53,396 nucleotides of DNA, taken from contig JAFGCY010000088.1 of the NCBI GenBank assembly GCA_016932385.1, positions 1-53,396 on the forward strand. The letters are read 5' to 3'. Both the position numbers and the translations under genes were made by a program. How positions within the stretch are numbered: the stretch's first letter is position 1; the number at the start of each line of letters is the position of its first letter. Below are positions 16,131-24,632 of the stretch, piece after piece. The DNA is from a bacterium (GTDB lineage Bacteria; 4484-113; JAFGCY01). The notes beneath the pieces were generated by a model. It saw only the letters and a program-made list of their open reading frames with translations. It was not told where the DNA came from and ran no database searches.

Positions 16131-17008
16131 TGGATGAGCAATTGGTCCCCGAGCAGGCCCCGGACTTCGCCGCCGCGGAACCGCCAGCCGCAGCCGCCGG
16201 CCCGGTGATCGAACTGCGCGGGGTAAGTAAGGCTTATCCGTTGCCCACGGGTCGCGGCTCCCGCTTGGCGATAAACGATATCAACCTGACGATCGAGAAC
16301 GTGCCGGGCCGCGGCCAGTGCCGCGTGATCCTCGGCCCGTCGGGTTGCGGTAAAAGCACGATCCTCAAGATCATCGCCGGCCTGCTGGAACCGACCACGG
16401 GCGAGGTCCTCGTCGACGGCCAAGCGGTCAAGGGCCCGTCCCGCCAGCGCGGCATGGTGTTTCAGAGTTATTCCAGCTTCCCCTGGCTGAATGTACTGGA
16501 CAACGTCCGCTTCGGCCTGGACCTGGCCGGGGTCAGGCGCGACGAGGGTGACGACCGCGCGCTGGAGTTGATCAAGCGCGTCGGCCTGGCCGGCGCCGAG
16601 CGGCTGTATCCCAAGAACCTCAGCGGCGGCATGCGCCAACGGGTGGCGATCGCGCGGACGCTGGCCTGCCAACCGCGGATCATCCTGATGGACGAGCCCT
16701 TCGGTGCGCTCGATCCCAAAACGCGCCGCGAAATGCAGGACCTGGTCGCCGACCTCTGGAGCGATCCCGATCTGGACACCACTTTTGTCTTCGTGACGCA
16801 CGATGTGGATGAAGCGATCTTTCTCGCGGATAAAATAGTCGTGCTCAGCGCCGGCCCGGGAACGATCCTGGCCGAGTTGGAGGCTCCCGCGCCGACGGAC
16901 CGGACCCGCCAAGGATTGGCGACCGGCCTTTACAGCGAACTGGAGCGCCGGGTGGTTGAGCTAATATACGGTGACCGGGACGGTGCGGTGCCCGGAGGTG
17001 CAGGGTGA
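16130..17008 (+). CDS. ABC transporter ATP-binding protein, TauB/SsuB type
   Basis: The 292-residue ATPase has all core motifs: Walker A GPSGCGKST (residues 69-77), Q-loop VFQSYSSFPWLNV, signature LSGGMRQR, Walker B IILMDEPFGALD and switch His in VTHDVDEA. The sequence style after Walker B (DPKTRREMQDL) is that of nitrate/sulfonate/taurine importers. An N-terminal extension of about 30 Ala/Pro residues precedes the domain. Gene ends overlap both neighbours: 1 base with the permease and 4 bases (GTGA) with the downstream coiled-coil gene. This ties that unknown gene tightly to the transporter. Confidence 0.93.
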   Translation: MDEQLVPEQAPDFAAAEPPAAAAGPVIELRGVSKAYPLPTGRGSRLAINDINLTIENVPGRGQCRVILGPSGCGKSTILKIIAGLLEPTTGEVLVDGQAVKGPSRQRGMVFQSYSSFPWLNVLDNVRFGLDLAGVRRDEGDDRALELIKRVGLAGAERLYPKNLSGGMRQRVAIARTLACQPRIILMDEPFGALDPKTRREMQDLVADLWSDPDLDTTFVFVTHDVDEAIFLADKIVVLSAGPGTILAELEAPAPTDRTRQGLATGLYSELERRVVELIYGDRDGAVPGGAG

Positions 17009-17817
17009 GTAAACGCAATCCTTGGTCGGCGTACCTAAAACACGCCTTCCAGAATTGGTACAACTACATCGCGATGGGACTGGCCGTCGGCCTGGCGCTG
17101 ATCCTCAAGCAGGAAGGTATCATCTACATAGGCACGGCCGCGGAATTGCTGTACCTGTACATGTGCGTTTCCAACCCCCGCTACCAGCGCTATGTCGACT
17201 CGCTGCTCAACGAGGAAGACGAACTCGATATCGAGCCGCTCCGGCTGCAGCTCTGGCCGCTGATCAACAGCGAACTCAAACTGCGCTATGGCAAGCTGGC
17301 GGCGCTGACCCAGAAGCTGGACCAGAAGGATGTCTCCGCCGTAATCAAGCGCGACCCGTTCTTCCGCGAGAACCAGCGCAAGATCGCCGTCCTGCTGGCC
17401 AACTACCTGAAAATCACGGTGGCCGTCACGCGCTACCAGACGTACCTGGCGGACGTCGATCCGACGGAGATCGAAGAGAACATCGCGCGACTCGAGAAGG
17501 AGATCCCCGAGGCCGCGGAGCGCATCCAGGCTATCAAGCAAAAGAACATTGAGATCCTGCAGAAGCGGATGGAGAAGCTGGTCAAGGCCAAAGCGAACTG
17601 CGAGTACCTGCTGGCCCAGATGGAGACGATCGAAGACACCATGAAGCTGGTGATCGACCAGGCGATCACCCTCTCCGATCCCAAGGGCATGGGCGTGCAG
17701 ATCGACACACTGCTGATGAACCTGCAGGAGACCGAGTTGGTCGCCGCCGAAATGGAAACTTTCTCCGAGCTGGAAGAGGGGCTCAGCGACGAGATCTTCC
17801 CGCTGGAACGCGAATAG
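17005..17817 (+). CDS. unknown membrane-anchored coiled-coil protein, last gene of the ABC/OmpA unit
   Basis: The 270-residue product starts at a GTG overlapping the ATPase stop. Residues 20-55 contain two hydrophobic segments (NYIAMGLAVGLALILK, then GTAAELLYLYMCV) that could form a hairpin in the inner membrane. The remaining 200 residues are charged, strongly helical and largely coiled coil (IEENIARLEKEIPEAAERI, KRMEKLVKAKANCEYLLAQM), predicted to lie in the cytoplasm. No family was recognised. The 4-base overlap indicates coordinated synthesis with the ATPase. With the gene at 12700 it brackets the transporter with coiled-coil proteins, suggesting a larger envelope-spanning assembly; this is inference. 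Confidence 0.75.
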   Translation: MSKRNPWSAYLKHAFQNWYNYIAMGLAVGLALILKQEGIIYIGTAAELLYLYMCVSNPRYQRYVDSLLNEEDELDIEPLRLQLWPLINSELKLRYGKLAALTQKLDQKDVSAVIKRDPFFRENQRKIAVLLANYLKITVAVTRYQTYLADVDPTEIEENIARLEKEIPEAAERIQAIKQKNIEILQKRMEKLVKAKANCEYLLAQMETIEDTMKLVIDQAITLSDPKGMGVQIDTLLMNLQETELVAAEMETFSELEEGLSDEIFPLERE

Positions 17818-17930
17818 CCACTCCGCCGCCTCGCCGCGGCCTGCGCTGAAATGCCCGTGGAACCTGCCGTGCGAACGCGATAGTCTCCGGCTATATTAGA
17901 TAATAAGTGCAAGCACGCAGTTAAGAATCG

Positions 17931-17967
17931 CCGGTGGGCGCGGACGCGCACCGGTAGGGGTTACCGG
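17931..17967 (+). promoter_or_regulatory. sucA leader with two mutually exclusive hairpins around the ribosome binding site
   Basis: CCGGTG (17931-17936) can pair with CACCGG (17949-17954), with an inner CGC/GCG pairing. CCGGTA (17951-17956) can instead pair with TACCGG (17962-17967), placing the Shine-Dalgarno AGGGG (17956-17960) in and beside a 5-base loop directly before the ATG at 17969. The two stems share 17951-17954 and cannot form together. A possible -10 (TATATT, 17892-17897) lies upstream, giving a leader of about 65 bases. This is seen in the sequence; a regulatory role is inference, and short GC stems may be chance. Confidence 0.45.
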
Positions 17968-17968
17968 A

Positions 17969-20758
17969 ATGGCAGAACCGGATGGCAACATCGACAGCGC
18001 AAACCTGGCTTATATCGAGCAGCTCTACCGGCAGTACCTGGCCGACCGCGATTCCGTACCCGCCGCCTGGGCGCAGTACTTCGGCCAGTCCGCCGTAAAC
18101 GACGCCGCCGGCCCGGGCCCGAGCTTCCGACCCGCCAGCATCTTCCACGCCCGGCCCATCGTAAGCGTCGCGACGTCCGACAATTCGGCGATCCTGCAGG
18201 ACTGGCTGGACCAGCTGGTCCGCGCCTACCGGATCAACGGCCACCTGGCGGCGGCGATCGACCCGCTGGAGCTGCGCCGCCACGAATTGCCCGAGCTCGA
18301 TCCGGCCTCTCACGGGCTGGGCCCAGAGTTCAATGATCACGTCTTCAGTTCCCGCTCGATTGCCGGCCCCGACCAGGCTACGCTGCGCGAACTCCATTCG
18401 CGCCTGAAAAACACCTACTGCCGCTCGATCGGCGCGCAGTTCATGCATATCAATGATACGCGCGCGCGGCTCTGGCTACAGGACCGCATGGAAAGCGCGG
18501 AGAACCGCTTGAAGCTCAACCGCGCGGAGCAGCTGACGATCCTGACCAAGCTGACCGACGCGGTGATCTTCGAAGAATTCATGCAGAAGAAGTACATCGG
18601 CGCCAAGCGCTTCTCGCTGGAGGGCGCCGAGAGCCTGGTGCCGTTGTTACAGCTGGCGCTGGACCGCGCCGCGCACTACGAGATCAACGGCGTGGTGATC
18701 GGCATGCCCCATCGCGGGCGGCTGAACGTGCTGGCCAACATCATCGGCAAGAGCGCCAAGGAGATCTTCCAGGACTTCGAGGGCATCAATCCCGAGTTCG
18801 AGGACCACCACGGCGACGTGAAGTACCACCAGGGCTACGGCACCACCTGGACCGGCCCCAACGGGCACAAGCTGCACGTCTCGTTGTGCTTCAACCCCAG
18901 CCACCTGGAGTACGTCAATCCGGTGGCGCTGGGCCGCGCGCGGGCCAACATCGACCGCTACGCCGATCCGGCGGCGCCCAAAGGCATGTGCATCCTCGTC
19001 CACGGCGAGGCCGCCTTCGCCGGCCAGGGCATCATCCAGGAGATTCTCAACTTCAGCCGCCTGCCGGGCTATACCACCGGCGGCACCCTGCACGTGATCG
19101 TCAACAACCAGATCGGCTTCACCACCGATCCCGAACAGAGCCGCTCGACCGAGTACGCGACCGACGTCGCCAAGATGCTGGAGATTCCGATTTTCCACGT
19201 CAACGGCGAGGACCCCGAGGCGGTCGCCCAGGTGGTGGCGCTGGCGCTGGACTTCCGCCAGGAGTTCCACCAGGACAGCGTGATCGACATGTACTGTTAC
19301 CGCCGCCGCGGGCATAACGAAGGCGACGAGCCGGCCTTCACCCAGCCGCTGGTCTACGAAATCATCAAGGGTAAACCGCCGGTGCGCGAGGTCTACCGCG
19401 ACCACCTGGTGGCGATGGGCGGGATCAGCCGCGAGCAGGCCGACCGACTCGCCGTGGACCGCCGCGAGGAGTTGGAACGCCTGTTGGCCGCCGCCCGTAG
19501 CGAAGAACCGGTGCGGCCGCACGGCAACCTGGGTGAATTGTGGAGCAGCTATCACGGTGGCCCGCAGGATGCGGTGGTGGAAGTATCCACCGGCGTCGGC
19601 CGCGCACGCCTGGTCGAATTGCTGAACAAGCTGAGTGAGTTGCCCGCGGGCTTCACCCCGCATCCGAAGATCGCGCGCTGGCTGGAGCAGCGGAGCGAGA
19701 TGGCACAGGGCGAACTGCCGCTGGACTGGTCGGCGGCCGAGGCGTTGGCACTGGCTTCGATCGCCACCGAGGGCCTGCGGGTGCGGCTGAGCGGCCAGGA
19801 CAGCGAGCGCGGCACCTTCAGCCACCGCCACTCCGTACTGCACGACGTGACGGACAACCGCCGCTACTGCCCGTTGGAGCATCTCGCCCCCGACCAAGCG
19901 CCGGTCCGGATCGTCAACAGCCCGCTCTCGGAATCCAGCGTGCTGGGCTTCGAGTACGGCTACAGCCTGGATTGCCCGGACGCGCTGGTGTGCTGGGAGG
20001 CGCAGTTCGGCGACTTCTGCAACTGCGCCCAGGTGATCATCGACCAGTTCATCGTCAGCGCCGAGGACAAGTGGGGCTATTTCAGCGGCCTAGTGCTGCT
20101 TTTGCCGCACGGCTACGAAGGCATGGGCCCGGAGCATTCCAGCGCGCGGCTGGAGCGCTTCCTGCAGTTGGCGGCCGAGGACAACATCCAGGTCGTCCAA
20201 CCGACGACGCCCGCGCAGTATTTCCACTGCCTGCGCCGCCAGGTGATCAGCCGCTGGCGCAAGCCGCTGATCGTGCTGACACCGAAGAGCCTGCTCAGAA
20301 ACCCGGCGGTGCAGTCCTCGTTGGACGACTGCGCGATGGGCCGCTTCCGCCGCGTGCTTTACGACCCGCTGGCGCCCGAGCCGGCCGGCGTTAAGCGCGT
20401 CCTGCTGACCAGCGGCAAGGTGTATTACGATCTGGACCGTGTGCGCCGCGAAGAAGAGTACAGCGAGGTGGCGATCATCCGCCTGGAGCAGCTGTATCCA
20501 CTGGCGCGCCAAAGCCTGCTCAAGACATTGGCCCAGTACGGCGCAGCGACGCCGGTATACTGGGTCCAGGACGAGCCGGAAAACATGGGCGCCTGGCGCT
20601 ACCTGCAACGCGAGTTCTGCCCCGCAGGACTCAACGGGCATGCATTGACCTGCATCAGCCGGCCGGCGGCGGCCAGTCCGGCCACCGGCGGCGGCAAGCA
20701 GCACCAGCGCGAGCAGGAGGAGCTGCTGGCCCGGGCGTACGCGGGACTGCGCGGATAA
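17969..20758 (+). CDS. sucA: 2-oxoglutarate dehydrogenase E1 component
   Basis: The 929-residue enzyme decarboxylates 2-oxoglutarate with thiamine diphosphate and passes the succinyl group to E2 lipoate. The N-terminal NLAYIEQLYRQYLAD is the E2-binding motif of E. coli-type E1. The core has GMPHRGRLNVLANI, FNPSHLEYVNPVALGRARA, the TPP/Mg region HGEAAFAGQGIIQEILN followed by VIVNNQIGFTTDP, and YRRRGHNEGDEPAFTQP. The C-terminal transketolase-like half has VLGFEYGYSLD and LLLPHGYEGMGPEHSSAR. Length matches the family (about 930). It is the first gene of sucA-sucB-lpd, with 33 bases before sucB, and its AGGGG ribosome binding site lies in a hairpin-prone leader. Confidence 0.97.
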   Translation: MAEPDGNIDSANLAYIEQLYRQYLADRDSVPAAWAQYFGQSAVNDAAGPGPSFRPASIFHARPIVSVATSDNSAILQDWLDQLVRAYRINGHLAAAIDPLELRRHELPELDPASHGLGPEFNDHVFSSRSIAGPDQATLRELHSRLKNTYCRSIGAQFMHINDTRARLWLQDRMESAENRLKLNRAEQLTILTKLTDAVIFEEFMQKKYIGAKRFSLEGAESLVPLLQLALDRAAHYEINGVVIGMPHRGRLNVLANIIGKSAKEIFQDFEGINPEFEDHHGDVKYHQGYGTTWTGPNGHKLHVSLCFNPSHLEYVNPVALGRARANIDRYADPAAPKGMCILVHGEAAFAGQGIIQEILNFSRLPGYTTGGTLHVIVNNQIGFTTDPEQSRSTEYATDVAKMLEIPIFHVNGEDPEAVAQVVALALDFRQEFHQDSVIDMYCYRRRGHNEGDEPAFTQPLVYEIIKGKPPVREVYRDHLVAMGGISREQADRLAVDRREELERLLAAARSEEPVRPHGNLGELWSSYHGGPQDAVVEVSTGVGRARLVELLNKLSELPAGFTPHPKIARWLEQRSEMAQGELPLDWSAAEALALASIATEGLRVRLSGQDSERGTFSHRHSVLHDVTDNRRYCPLEHLAPDQAPVRIVNSPLSESSVLGFEYGYSLDCPDALVCWEAQFGDFCNCAQVIIDQFIVSAEDKWGYFSGLVLLLPHGYEGMGPEHSSARLERFLQLAAEDNIQVVQPTTPAQYFHCLRRQVISRWRKPLIVLTPKSLLRNPAVQSSLDDCAMGRFRRVLYDPLAPEPAGVKRVLLTSGKVYYDLDRVRREEEYSEVAIIRLEQLYPLARQSLLKTLAQYGAATPVYWVQDEPENMGAWRYLQREFCPAGLNGHALTCISRPAAASPATGGGKQHQREQEELLARAYAGLRG

Positions 20759-20791
20759 CGGCAAGTTAGTGAAACCGAGGGGAGCGAGCAA

Positions 20792-21985
20792 ATGATCGAG
20801 CTAGTCGTGCCGGAAGTCGGAGAATCGATAACCGAGGTGCTGATCGCCAACTGGCTGGTCCAGGAGGGCCAGGCCGTGGTCCAGGACGCGCCCGTCGCCG
20901 AGTTGGAAAGCGACAAGGCCACGGTGGAGCTGCCCGCGCCGGCCACCGGCGTGGTGGTGAAGATCCTCAAGCCCGCCGGCGTGACCGCGCAGGTCGGCGA
21001 AGTGATCGGCCAACTGGACGAGTTGGCCGCGGCCAGTGCTCCGCCGGTGGAGCCCGTCGCGGATCAGGCTGCTTCCGCTGCGGCTCAGGCCGACATCTCG
21101 ATCACCCCCGCGGCGCGGCGCGTGCTGGCCGAGCAGGGCATCCCGCCCGAGCAGGTCACAGGCAGCGGCAAGCACGGGATGATCATGAAGCAGGATGCCG
21201 AAGCCACCGGCTCGTCAGCCAAGCCGGCTCCCGCACCATCCCCCGCACCGCCGGTTACGCCCTTGCCGCCATCCACGTCAGGCGTTCAGCAGGAAGAAGT
21301 CGTCCCGCTGAGCCCGATCCGGCGGACGATCGCCAGGCGGTTGCTGGAATCGCAACAAACCACAGCGCAACTGACCACGTTCAATGAGGTGGACATGTCG
21401 GCGGTGATCGAGCTGCGTACCAAATACAAGCAGGCGTTCAGTGACCGTTACGGCATCAAGCTGGGATTCATGTCGTTCTTCGTGAAGGCGGCGATCGAGG
21501 CGCTCAAGGCCTATCCGTCGGTCAACGCCGAGATCCGCGGCGACGAGATTATCTATAAGAACTACTACAACATCGGCATCGCCGTCGGCGGCGGCAAGGG
21601 ACTGGTCGTCCCGGTCATCAGGAATGCGGAGTGGCTGAGCTTTGCCGAAGTGGAGCAGACGATCGCCGATTTCGGCCGGCGCGGGGCGGACAACAAGATC
21701 GCGCTCGACGAACTGACCGGCGGCACGTTCTCGATCAGCAACGGCGGCGTCTACGGCTCGATGCTGGGTACGCCGATCCTCAATCCGCCCCAGAGCGGCA
21801 TCCTCGGCCTGCACAAGATCTACGACCGGCCGGTGGCGGTGGACGGCCAGGTGGCGGTCCGGCCGATGATGTATCTGGCGCTGACCTACGACCACCGGGT
21901 GGTGGACGGGCGCGAGAGCGTCGGCTTCCTGCTGAGGATCAAGGAAATCATCGAGGACCCGGCGCGCCTGTTTTTGGAAGTCTAG
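20792..21985 (+). CDS. sucB: dihydrolipoamide succinyltransferase E2
   Basis: The 397-residue E2 has one lipoyl domain (residues 1-76) with the lipoylated Lys42 in ESDKATVE. An Ala/Pro linker, a peripheral-subunit-binding domain (SITPAARRVLAEQGI, then VTGSGKHGMIMKQD), a second Pro-rich linker and the catalytic domain (from about 170) follow. The catalytic His and Asp are in LTYDHRVVDGRE. TTFNEVDMSAVIELR and the C-terminal RLFLEV are typical of SucB rather than acetyl- or branched-chain E2. GAGGGGAGCGAGCAA provides the ribosome binding site; the lpd gene begins 9 bases after the stop. Confidence 0.96.
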   Translation: MIELVVPEVGESITEVLIANWLVQEGQAVVQDAPVAELESDKATVELPAPATGVVVKILKPAGVTAQVGEVIGQLDELAAASAPPVEPVADQAASAAAQADISITPAARRVLAEQGIPPEQVTGSGKHGMIMKQDAEATGSSAKPAPAPSPAPPVTPLPPSTSGVQQEEVVPLSPIRRTIARRLLESQQTTAQLTTFNEVDMSAVIELRTKYKQAFSDRYGIKLGFMSFFVKAAIEALKAYPSVNAEIRGDEIIYKNYYNIGIAVGGGKGLVVPVIRNAEWLSFAEVEQTIADFGRRGADNKIALDELTGGTFSISNGGVYGSMLGTPILNPPQSGILGLHKIYDRPVAVDGQVAVRPMMYLALTYDHRVVDGRESVGFLLRIKEIIEDPARLFLEV

Positions 21986-21994
21986 GGGAGTCAG

Positions 21995-23395
21995 ATGGCA
22001 AGCAAGCAACACGATCTGGTGATCATCGGCGGCGGTCCCGGCGGCTATGTCGCGGCGCTCCGCGCCGCCCAGCTAGGAATCGATACCGCCTGTGTGGAGC
22101 TGGAAGAACGCCTGGGCGGCACCTGCCTCAGGGTCGGCTGCATCCCCTCCAAGGCGCTGTTGGAAAGCAGCGAGCAGTACGCCAACGCGCGCGACGGCCT
22201 GTTGGCGCACGGCATCTCCTGCGCCTCCGTGAAGCTGGACCTGGCCAAGCTGATGCAGCGCAAGGACGGCATCGTCGCCGAGCTAACCAAGGGCATCGAT
22301 GGGCTGTTCAAGAAGAATAAGATCGCACGCTACCTCGGCCGGGCCGAGATCACCGCGCCGGGCGTGGTCAGCGTCGACGGCGACGAGACCGTCGAGATTA
22401 CCGCGAAGCACATTCTGATCGCCACCGGCAGCACACCCGCGGCGGTACCCGGCGTGAAGCTGGACGGCACGCTGATCGGTGACAGCACGCTGGGACTGAG
22501 CTTCGACCGCGTTCCCGAACGCCTGGTCGTGATCGGCGCCGGTTACATCGGCATGGAGCTGGGCAGCGTCTGGCAACGGCTGGGCAGCCAAGTGATCGTT
22601 TTAGAGTACCTGGACCGGATCCTGCCCGGTACTGACAGCGAGATCGCGCGCGAGGCTCTGCGCCTGTTCAGGAAGCAGGGGCTCGACATCCGGCTGCAGT
22701 CGCGCGTCACCGGCGTCCAGACGCTGGGTAAGGGCGCGAAGGCCAGCTGCCTGGTGGAACTGGACGGCGGCGAACCAGTGGCCTGCGACCGCGTACTGGT
22801 CGTGGTGGGGCGCCAGCCCAACACCGCCGGTCTGGGCCTGGCCAACGTGGGCGTCCGCACCAACGAGCGCGGCTTTATCCAAGTCGATGCGCAATACGCC
22901 ACCAGCGTACCCGGCATCTACGCCGTCGGGGATGTGATCGGCGGAATGATGCTGGCGCACAAAGCCTCGCACGAGGGTATCGCCTGCGTCGAGACACTCG
23001 CCGGCGGCCACGGCCATGTCAGCTACGACGCGATCCCGGCCGTCGTCTACACCGAGCCGGAGATCGCCAGCGTCGGCGCGACGGAGGACGCCTTGAAGAC
23101 AGCGGGGCGGGAGTACCGGAAGGGCGTGTTCATGTTCCGTGCCAGCGGCCGCGCCAAAGCGCTCAATCAAACCGAGGGCCGGGTGAAAGTCTTAGCCGAC
23201 GCCGCGACCGACCGGCTGCTGGGCGTGCACATCCTCGGACCGCGGGCGGGCGAGTTGATCGCCGAGTGCGCAATGGCGCTGGAGTTCGGCGCGACGGCGG
23301 AGGACCTGGCGCGCACCTGTCACGCCCACCCCACCCTGTCCGAGGTGGTGATGGAAGCCGCGCTGGCCGCCGGCTCCGGTGCGATCCACGGCTAG
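21995..23395 (+). CDS. lpd: dihydrolipoamide dehydrogenase E3
   Basis: The 466-residue flavoprotein reoxidises the dihydrolipoyl group of E2 with NAD+. It has the FAD dinucleotide motif IIGGGPGGYVAALRAA, the redox disulfide Cys44-Cys49 in GGTCLRVGCIPSKALL, the NAD motif VIGAGYIGMELGSVW, and the FAD motif GIYAVGDVIGG. The C-terminal HAHPTLSEVVMEAAL holds the active-site His-Glu pair (HPTLSE). Length and all motifs are intact. It completes the sucA-sucB-lpd operon, so the complex carries a dedicated E3. The stop overlaps the end of the convergent sulfur operon by 4 bases, leaving no space for a terminator between them. Confidence 0.97.
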   Translation: MASKQHDLVIIGGGPGGYVAALRAAQLGIDTACVELEERLGGTCLRVGCIPSKALLESSEQYANARDGLLAHGISCASVKLDLAKLMQRKDGIVAELTKGIDGLFKKNKIARYLGRAEITAPGVVSVDGDETVEITAKHILIATGSTPAAVPGVKLDGTLIGDSTLGLSFDRVPERLVVIGAGYIGMELGSVWQRLGSQVIVLEYLDRILPGTDSEIAREALRLFRKQGLDIRLQSRVTGVQTLGKGAKASCLVELDGGEPVACDRVLVVVGRQPNTAGLGLANVGVRTNERGFIQVDAQYATSVPGIYAVGDVIGGMMLAHKASHEGIACVETLAGGHGHVSYDAIPAVVYTEPEIASVGATEDALKTAGREYRKGVFMFRASGRAKALNQTEGRVKVLADAATDRLLGVHILGPRAGELIAECAMALEFGATAEDLARTCHAHPTLSEVVMEAALAAGSGAIHG

Positions 23396-24024
23396 CCGCA
23401 GCCGCCCTTGACCTTCGGCCCGGGCTCCTTGATCTCGACGAGCTCGACGAACTCACGGCCCGCGGCGGCGTCGATCGGGGGCCGTGCCGCCGGATGCAGC
23501 TGGCCGACCGCCGAGTTGAACCGATGCCTCAGCGTGTCGTCGCCGCTCGCGCTGGGGTCGATCGGCTTGGTCAACTGGCCGTTAGCGAAGACGTCGAGCC
23601 AGAGGTTGATCCCGCCCGCCAGCAGGTAGGCATTCGTGGCACCCTGGGCCGTTAACAGCTTCCAGCCCTCGCTGGCGCGCTGTTCGTCATTGCCGATCAC
23701 GACGAACACCGCTTTCTCGCCCGGTGCTTTGATCAGCGCGCTGTCGATCCCGCTGAGGGCAATGTGACGCGAATCCACCAGGTGGAACAGGTTGTAATCC
23801 GGTTCGTCGCGCACATCCAGCATAACGAGCGGCACTTTGGTGTCGTACATCAACCGCAGCAGGTCGCCCGGATCGATCTGCACCTTGCGCTCGTCCAGCT
23901 GCTTGTCCAATTCCGCCGCGCGAAATGCCACCTTGTCCGCCGCCGAAGGCTGCCCGATCAGCGCGACAACCGCGGCCAACAGCACCAGGATCACCGCGCC
24001 GGCAATGCGTAGTTTCGTCGCCAC
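23392..24024 (-). CDS. exported rhodanese-like protein lacking catalytic Cys, with C-terminal GGCG
   Basis: The 210-residue protein has an N-terminal hydrophobic segment (AGAVILVLLAAVVALIG), placing it in or beyond the inner membrane. The rhodanese fold is recognisable (VPLVMLDVRDEPDYNLFHLVDSRHI, then the active-site strand and loop, ending AYLLAGGINLW). The loop reads VIGNDEQRAS: Asn112 replaces the Cys that carries the persulfide in active rhodaneses. The protein ends KVKGGCG, placing a lone Cys209 on a flexible Gly-rich tail, as in the GGCGG arm of SoxY. Inference: a sulfur carrier or partner for the YeeE/YedE pair rather than a sulfurtransferase. The GTG start overlaps the preceding stop, making this the last gene of the six-gene operon. 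Confidence 0.85.
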   Translation of the reverse strand: MATKLRIAGAVILVLLAAVVALIGQPSAADKVAFRAAELDKQLDERKVQIDPGDLLRLMYDTKVPLVMLDVRDEPDYNLFHLVDSRHIALSGIDSALIKAPGEKAVFVVIGNDEQRASEGWKLLTAQGATNAYLLAGGINLWLDVFANGQLTKPIDPSASGDDTLRHRFNSAVGQLHPAARPPIDAAAGREFVELVEIKEPGPKVKGGCG

Positions 24025-24632
24025 TACCGCACCTCCTTCCGGCTGGCCATCATCCGCTCGACGTATTCAACCAGCACGAAGCAGCCGACGGCGATCACCA
24101 CGATGCCCAGAGCCACGTAGCCGGGATCGACGCCCAGCCACTGCGCCAAGCTGTAGCGCCCCAGCGCACCGGCGCCGAGGAACCACTGCCAGATTTTGGG
24201 GACGAGCTCGCCAAAGGCGAACAAGCCGAGCAGTACACCGCCCAGGAAGAACAGGCCGTCGAGCTTCAGCGTGGCCGCCGAGACCAGCGCCGTGCCGGGG
24301 CAATAGCCGCCGATGATGAAGCCCGCGCCGAAGATCAGCCCGCCGACCAGGCCGGGCCAGAGATAGGTCGGGTTGACCCAGATGCGCTCGTAATCCATTA
24401 CCTGCAGTGCACACAGCAGGAATACCAGCACCATCGCCACGATGATCGCGGTGAACATCACCTTGAACACGGTCATGTCGTGGAAGTAGAACTGCGCGGC
24501 CAGCTTGCGGGAGTCGCCGAAGCCGGCCCGCTCCAGTACGAAACCGAAGCCGAAGCCGAGGGCGATAATCGCGATAATCTCGCCGACCGGCCCGATGAGT
24601 TGCGCGATGTTAAGAGGGAGTAAGGTATCCAT
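24024..24632 (-). CDS. YeeE/YedE-family half-transporter with GGYCPGT motif
   Basis: The 202-residue protein has about five membrane helices and the family signature GLIFGAGFIIGGYCPGTALV, containing the conserved Cys used in sulfur transfer by the thiosulfate transporter TsuA/YeeE. GFVLERAGFGDSRKLAAQFY is another family hallmark. In E. coli YeeE and YedE both halves are one protein; here they are two adjacent genes, as in PmpAB-type pairs. The ATG at 24632 overlaps the upstream stop by one base (TGATG). An ORF extending further upstream is out of phase with the real upstream gene. Substrate likely thiosulfate or a sulfane-sulfur species; this is inferred from the family. Confidence 0.9.
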   Translation of the reverse strand: MDTLLPLNIAQLIGPVGEIIAIIALGFGFGFVLERAGFGDSRKLAAQFYFHDMTVFKVMFTAIIVAMVLVFLLCALQVMDYERIWVNPTYLWPGLVGGLIFGAGFIIGGYCPGTALVSAATLKLDGLFFLGGVLLGLFAFGELVPKIWQWFLGAGALGRYSLAQWLGVDPGYVALGIVVIAVGCFVLVEYVERMMASRKEVR

